Assembly: GCF_001704415.2 (NCBI RefSeq)
Contig: NC_030821.1
Coordinates: 41,275,210-41,339,209 of the forward strand
Source: Capra hircus
Taxonomy: Eukaryota; Chordata; Mammalia; Artiodactyla; Bovidae
Direction of reading: 5' to 3'
Length of the DNA: 64,000 bases
The position numbers and the translations under genes are program-made. The notes beneath the pieces were generated by a model. That model saw nothing but the letters and a program-made list of their open reading frames with translations. It ran no database searches and was not told the DNA's origin. This document shows positions 59,444-64,000 of this stretch, piece after piece; position 1 is the first letter of the stretch, and each line of letters starts with the position of its first letter.

Positions 59444-60634
59444 GGTACCAAAGGCACAGAGGAATGCCCTAAATCTGGTATACATTTATCTATTTTTCAA
59501 TTTAAAGGTAAGTATGTTGTTTTTTTTCACTTTTTAATTTTTTTGCTTTCTATGGTGTTTTTTATTTATCTTATTTTATATATTTGATAGGCAAATTAAG
59601 AACAATGGATAAAATTAAAATGTAAGTAAATGAAACAGAAGTCTAGATAACAGATTTTTCTAACTAGAATGAGAAAAATGAGAATACAAGAAATGTTGTG
59701 TTGTGCTGTTTCTTCAAGGAAAGGTGCATTCTGATTGTGACTACATATATTAAATACACAAATATTTAATTCTGTCATTATAGCATGTGAAAAATACCAT
59801 TTTATTATTCTCATAAAATGTTTACTTTGTCTTGGCTATCTTTCAAATACTAACACTGAATAAAAATTACAGAAACAACTAAGTGAATTTAAAAAAATTT
59901 CCTGTTGCAGAAATTACAGCTATATCACTTAGCTGTTTAAAATCTCAAAAAAATCTTCAGAACTCTTCCAACTCAGAAACCAAAGGTTTGTAATTACCTT
60001 AAGCAGTATTTGTGATACAGCAAATAAAAAGAGATGAAATCTATTAACATCCCAGACTAATGTAATCACAATGATAAGCAACAAGCTTTAATAAAGAATA
60101 ATTTATACTAGAAAAAAAGATTGCTGTTAATAGTTATAGGATTCGAAGATATATATACAGTAGCAGGTATCTGCTACTATAAAATATTCAAAGCTACATT
60201 TCATAAACTTTTGACTATGAAATTAAGTAAAAAAGCCAGCTGGCAATATGAATACTTTTACATGCACTGAAACTAAAAGCTACAAACACATTCCCATAGA
60301 TAATAACTTTTCTTTTTGTAGGGAATTACCTGCCATGGAAAAAGTGAAAAGAAAGAAAAAAAAAATTAACTTCTGTATGTGAGTTAACCGTGTTCTAATG
60401 TAATTGGAGGGAATTAGAAGAATATAAAAGGATTTGAGGAAACACAGCACCAAACCTGAGGTGATGCAGCTGTGGCTCTCCTGTTGTCCCATGGCCTTCC
60501 CTACAGATAAGATCAGAACATCCTCTGCAAACTGGAGAAAGAAGCAACATACGTTCTGCAAGACTAGAGAAAAATCATAGCATTCAGTCCATCAGTGTTT
60601 CCCAATTGTATTATTGTAATAGATTTGATACATT
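59444..60634. other. AT-rich stretch, nothing recognised
   Basis: No gene or repeat family was identified. A short less AT-rich patch lies at 60,440-60,560. Confidence 0.45.
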
Positions 60635-60745
60635 TCAAAAATATCTACTGAGCAGAAATCATGTGCCAGGTCCAGCTCCAGACACTGAAACTAAAACAGT
60701 ATATAAGACGGTACGCTCTCCCCCCGTTTGTGGAGCTTAAGTCTA
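60635..60745 (-). mobile_element. MIR-like SINE fragment
   Basis: 'atatctactgagcagaaatcatgtgccaggtcc', 'ccagacactgaaactaaaacag' and 'gtttgtggagcttaagtct' follow the antisense MIR 3' order. Confidence 0.55.
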
Positions 60746-61427
60746 AAAGAAAAAAAACAAAAATCTACACTCTAAATTGATGAGCTAATGGGATAAATGT
60801 CAGATGGGTTATGTGAAAAGGGATTTCAAAAGCAAATATGAATTATTCGCTCAAAAATAAAATATGAACTATTCAGTCAATAATATTAGTGATAATTCTG
60901 CATAACTCTGGTAATGTGTCTCTATTTTACATTCTTGCAACTCAAGCAAATTTAGCACCAGTTACTGACAATAAAGTAAACACGTAGGAAACACATGAAA
61001 CTTTGAAAAGAATGATGACTGGTGTACAAGATTTTGGTTCAACCACTTCTTGGGTGCAAATGACTCTAGCCTAAGAAATGGTCACAAAGCATAATGATTA
61101 CCACAAAGTTTCTGTTCTCAAAGACTCTAAGTCTAGGAAAAGGATAAGTTAATAATTTAAAATAATATGATGAGTGTTAAAGAAAGGAATGATGAACTAT
61201 GGAATCAGGGAAATAGGACAAACATGGGGAGGAAGATTTTCGATAAGCAAAGATGCCTATTAGTGAGTCATAACTAAGCAAAAGGGTTTGGAACAAGAAT
61301 TCTAGGTGCGGAGCAAAATATAAATGAAAGTACAGAATAATAGTATGTGTGGATGAGGTCACAGAGTTCTATATTACTAAATTAGTAAACATAGTTCAGG
61401 AAAATTAAGCAATTTAACTTATACATT
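60746..61427. other. AT-rich stretch, nothing firmly recognised
   Basis: Parts may belong to old repeats, but no family can be supported. Confidence 0.4.
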
Positions 61428-61634
61428 GTATGTGTTAGTCATTCAGATGCGTCCAACTCTACAATCCCATGAACTGGAGTCCACCAGGCTTCTCTGTCCA
61501 TGGAATTCTACAAGGAAGAATACAGGAATGGATTGCCATTTCCTTCTCCAGGGGATCTTTCCGACCCAGGGATTGAACCAAGGTCTCCCACATTATAGGC
61601 AGATTCTTTACCGTCTGAGCCACCAGAGAAACCC
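61428..61634 (-). mobile_element. Bov-tA SINE
   Basis: Antisense: 'gttagtcattcagatgcgtcc', 'ctttccgacccagggattg', 'ccgtctgagccaccagag'. Confidence 0.91.
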
Positions 61635-61699
61635 CAACTTCCGGGTTAACTTAAGCTATAAATTAAGTTAACTATGACAATTTACAGATTAAGTCATAG

Positions 61700-61798
61700 A
61701 TTTTTCCATCCTAAGAAATTTGGTATTCTAAATTTCTATCCTAAGAAATTTGATTTTTCTTCTAAGAGTTTTTTTCATCCTAAGAAATTTGGTATTAT
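61700..61798. repeat. Imperfect tandem repeat of 'cctaagaaatttg'
   Basis: The word catcctaagaaatttggtatt occurs at about 61,707 and 61,776. A third variant (tatcctaagaaatttgattt) lies at about 61,737, and a shorter relic (cttctaagag) sits between the last two. Confidence 0.75.
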
Positions 61799-61950
61799 TA
61801 TATTAATGGGGAATTGTCAGAGTGCTTTAGTAACTGAAATAGCGTAGTCTTATTTATGTTTTTTAAGAAAGTTTACATTTAACATAGATTATCAGTAGGG
61901 ACCTACTTTATAGCACAGAGAGCTCTGCTGCTCCTGCTGTTTAGTTGCTA

Positions 61951-62225
61951 CTGCTGCTGCTGCTAAGTCGCTTCAGTCGTGTCTGACTCTGTGCGACCCC
62001 ATAGACAGCAGCCCACCAGGCTTCCCCAACCCTGGGATTCTCCAGGCAAGAACACTGGAGTTGGTTGCCATTTCCTTCTCCAATGCATGAAAGTGAAAAG
62101 TGAAAGTGAAGTCATTCAGTCATGTCCCACACTTCGCAACCCCAGGGACTGCAGCCTACCAGGCTCCTCCGTCCATGGGATTTTCCAGGCAAGAGTACTA
62201 GAGTGGAGTGCCATCGCCTTCTCCA
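61951..62225 (-). mobile_element. Bov-A2 dimeric SINE with exact TSD
   Basis: Complement of the full dimer with a (ctg)n tail. An exact 12-bp TSD gtttagttgcta lies at 61939-61950 and 62226-62237. Confidence 0.96.
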
Positions 62226-62237
62226 GTTTAGTTGCTA

Positions 62238-63777
62238 GTTCAGTTCAGTTCAATCGCTCAGTCGTGTCCGACTCTTTGCAACCCTATGAATTGCAGCATG
62301 CTAGGCCTCCCTGTCCATCACCAACTCCCGGAGTTCACTCAGATTAACGTCCATTGAGTCAGTGATGCCATCCAGCCATCTCATCCTCTGTCGTGCCCTT
62401 CTGCTCCTGCCCCCAATCCCTCCCAGCATCAGAGTCTTTTCCAATGAGTGAACCTTTTGCATGAGGTGGCCAAAGTACTGGAATTTCAGCTTTAGCATCA
62501 TTCCTTCCAAAGAAATCCCAGGGCTGATCTCCTTCACAATGGACTGGTTGGATCTCCTTGCAGTCCAAGGGACTCTCAAGAGTCTTCTCCAAAACCACAG
62601 TTCAAAAGCATCAATTCTTTGGCTCTCAGCCTTCTTCACAGTCCAACTCTCACATCCATACATGACCACAGGAAAAACCATAGCCTTGACTAGACGGACC
62701 TTAGTCGGCAAAGTAATGTCTCTACTTTTGAATATGCTATCTAGGTTGTTCATAACTTTTATTTCCAAGGAGTAAGCATCTTTTAATTTCATGGCTGCAG
62801 TCACCGTCTGCAGTGATTTTGGAGCCCCCCAAAATAAAGTCTGACACTGTTTCTACTGTTTCCCCATCTATTTCCCATGAAGTGATGGGACTGGATGCCA
62901 TGATCTTCGTTTTCTGAATGTTGAGCTTTAAGCCAACTTTTTTACTCTCCACTTTCACTTTCATCAAGAGGTTTTTTAGTTCCTTTTCACTTTCTGCCAT
63001 AAGGGTGGTATCATCTGCATATCTGAGGTTATTGATATTTCTCCTGGCAATCTTGATTCCAGCTTGTTTCTTCCAGTCCAGCGTTTCTCATGATGTACTC
63101 TGCATATAAGTTAAATAAGTAGGGTGACAATATACAGCCTTGACGTACTCCTTTTCCTATTTGGAACCAGTCTGTAGTTTCATGTTAAGTTCTAACTGTT
63201 ACTTCCTGACCTGCATACAGATTTCTCAAGAGGCAGGTCAGGTGGTCTGGTATTCCCATCTCTTTCAGAATTTTCCACAGTGTATTGTGATCCACACAAA
63301 GGCTTTGGCATAGTCAAAGCAGAAATAGATGTTTTTCTGGAACTCTCTTGCTTTTTCCATGATCCAGCGGATGCTGGCAATTTGATCTCTGGTTCCTCTG
63401 CCTTTTCTAAAACCAGCTTGTACATCTGGAAGTTCACGGTTCACGTATTGCTGAAGCCTGGCTTGGAGAATTTTGAGCATTACTTTACTAGCATGTGAGA
63501 CGAGTGCAATTGTGTGGTAGTTTGAGCATTCTTTGGCATTGCCTTTCTTTGGGATTGGAATGAAAACTGACCTTTTCCAGTCCTGTGGCCACTGCTGAGA
63601 TTTCCAAATTTGCTGGCATATTGAGTGCAGCACTTTCACAGCATCATCTTTCAGGATTTGAAATAGCTCAACTGGAATTCCATCACCTCCACTAGCTTTG
63701 TTCATAGTGATGCTTTCTAAGGCCCACTTGACTTCACATTCCAGGATGTCTGGCTCTAGATGAGTGATCACACCATC
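62238..63777 (-). mobile_element. BovB LINE, 1.5 kb, abutting a SINE on each side
   Basis: Antisense BovB from the 3' end (gttcagttcagttcaatcgc) through the C-terminal ORF (frame 62804-62301) and RT catalytic region (gtatcatctgcatatctgagg at about 63,007) to 'tgagtgatcacaccatccc'. It begins immediately after the right TSD of the Bov-A2 and ends where a Bov-tA begins. It is the longest continuous, least-decayed BovB stretch in the window. Confidence 0.94.
63265..63777 (-). pseudogene. BovB RT fragment, fused in frame to SINE sequence
   Basis: The minus-strand frame starting at 63978 is open for 237 codons. Its first ~66 residues come from the neighbouring antisense Bov-tA. The remainder is BovB RT: ITHLEPDILECEVKWALES, ASGGDGIPVELFQ, IPKKGNAKECSNY, VQAGFRKGRGTRDQIAS, FDYAKAF. 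The frame stops before the YADD box, which lies in another frame (from 63000). The SINE-BovB fusion is accidental. There is no endonuclease domain. Confidence 0.85.
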
Positions 63778-63972
63778 CCTAAACCATGTCCAGATCTTTT
63801 TGACCCTATCAATTGTAGCCCGCCAGGGTCCTCGGTCCAGGGGATTTCCCAGGCAAGAATACTGAGGTGGGTTGCCATTGCCTTCTCCAAGGAATCTTCC
63901 TGACCTAGAGATATAACCCTGGTCTCTTGCATTGAAGGTGAACTCTTTTTTGCTGAGCCACCTGGGAAGCCC
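63778..63972 (-). mobile_element. Bov-tA SINE, 3' end missing
   Basis: Antisense body and head ('caattgtagcccgccaggg', 'caagaatactgaggtgggtt', 'ctgagccacctgggaagccc'). The tail normally found at the left end is replaced by the BovB junction. Confidence 0.9.
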
Positions 63973-64000
63973 ACTCAATACTCTATAATAACCTAAATGG

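Noticed and set aside
1..64000. A previously undescribed multi-gene system
   Set aside because: I found no intact host genes, operon-like arrangement or non-retroelement coding cluster. The unusual structure here is in retroelement nesting and inversion.

Overview
The window looks like ruminant nuclear DNA, most likely from a bovid. The evidence is the combination of BovB (RTE-class) LINEs, tRNA-Glu-derived Bov-tA SINEs, dimeric Bov-A2 SINEs, a CHR-type cetartiodactyl SINE and an artiodactyl-type L1 LINE. The species cannot be told from the sequence alone. I find no intact host protein-coding gene, no convincing exon with splice sites, and no rRNA, tRNA, CRISPR or phage-like structure. This is a gene-poor, AT-rich interval whose readable content is almost entirely retrotransposons of different ages.

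Layout. 0-9 kb is mostly unassigned AT-rich DNA with decayed MIR SINEs, an MLT1-like LTR (about 2.1-2.6 kb), one BovB tail and one Bov-tA flanked by a target-site duplication (TSD). It also holds an unexplained GC-richer block near 0.55-0.93 kb. 9-16 kb is a BovB/Bov-tA thicket: two antisense BovBs, several SINEs, a minus-strand MLT1-like LTR split by a SINE, and a three-member BovB nest (13.6-15.8 kb). 16-27 kb is sparse, with Bov-A2 copies, MIR fragments, one BovB and a long repeat-poor block (19.5-23.4 kb) rich in TAAT-type motifs. 27.9-39.7 kb is one old 5'-inverted L1 opened by later insertions: a short L1 3' end, a nearly 7.8 kb L1 with 14-bp TSDs, a BovB that itself contains another BovB, and a Bov-tA. 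40-49 kb holds L1 3' ends, a CHR SINE, an L2 fragment and a small imperfect hairpin. 49.4-51.1 kb is a BovB with an inverted 5' part between 11-bp TSDs. 52-61 kb is again sparse. 61.4-64 kb is a run of Bov-tA, Bov-A2 and BovB copies.

The 29.4-37.2 kb L1 is the only element with a complete plan (5'UTR, ORF1, ORF2, 3'UTR). Both reading frames are broken, so it is a dead copy. The BovB copies carry recognisable reverse-transcriptase segments, none complete. No genes act together here. The most informative content is the order and mechanism of the insertions, read from TSDs, nesting and inversion junctions. Assignments to repeat families rest on recognition by eye, with no database search run.
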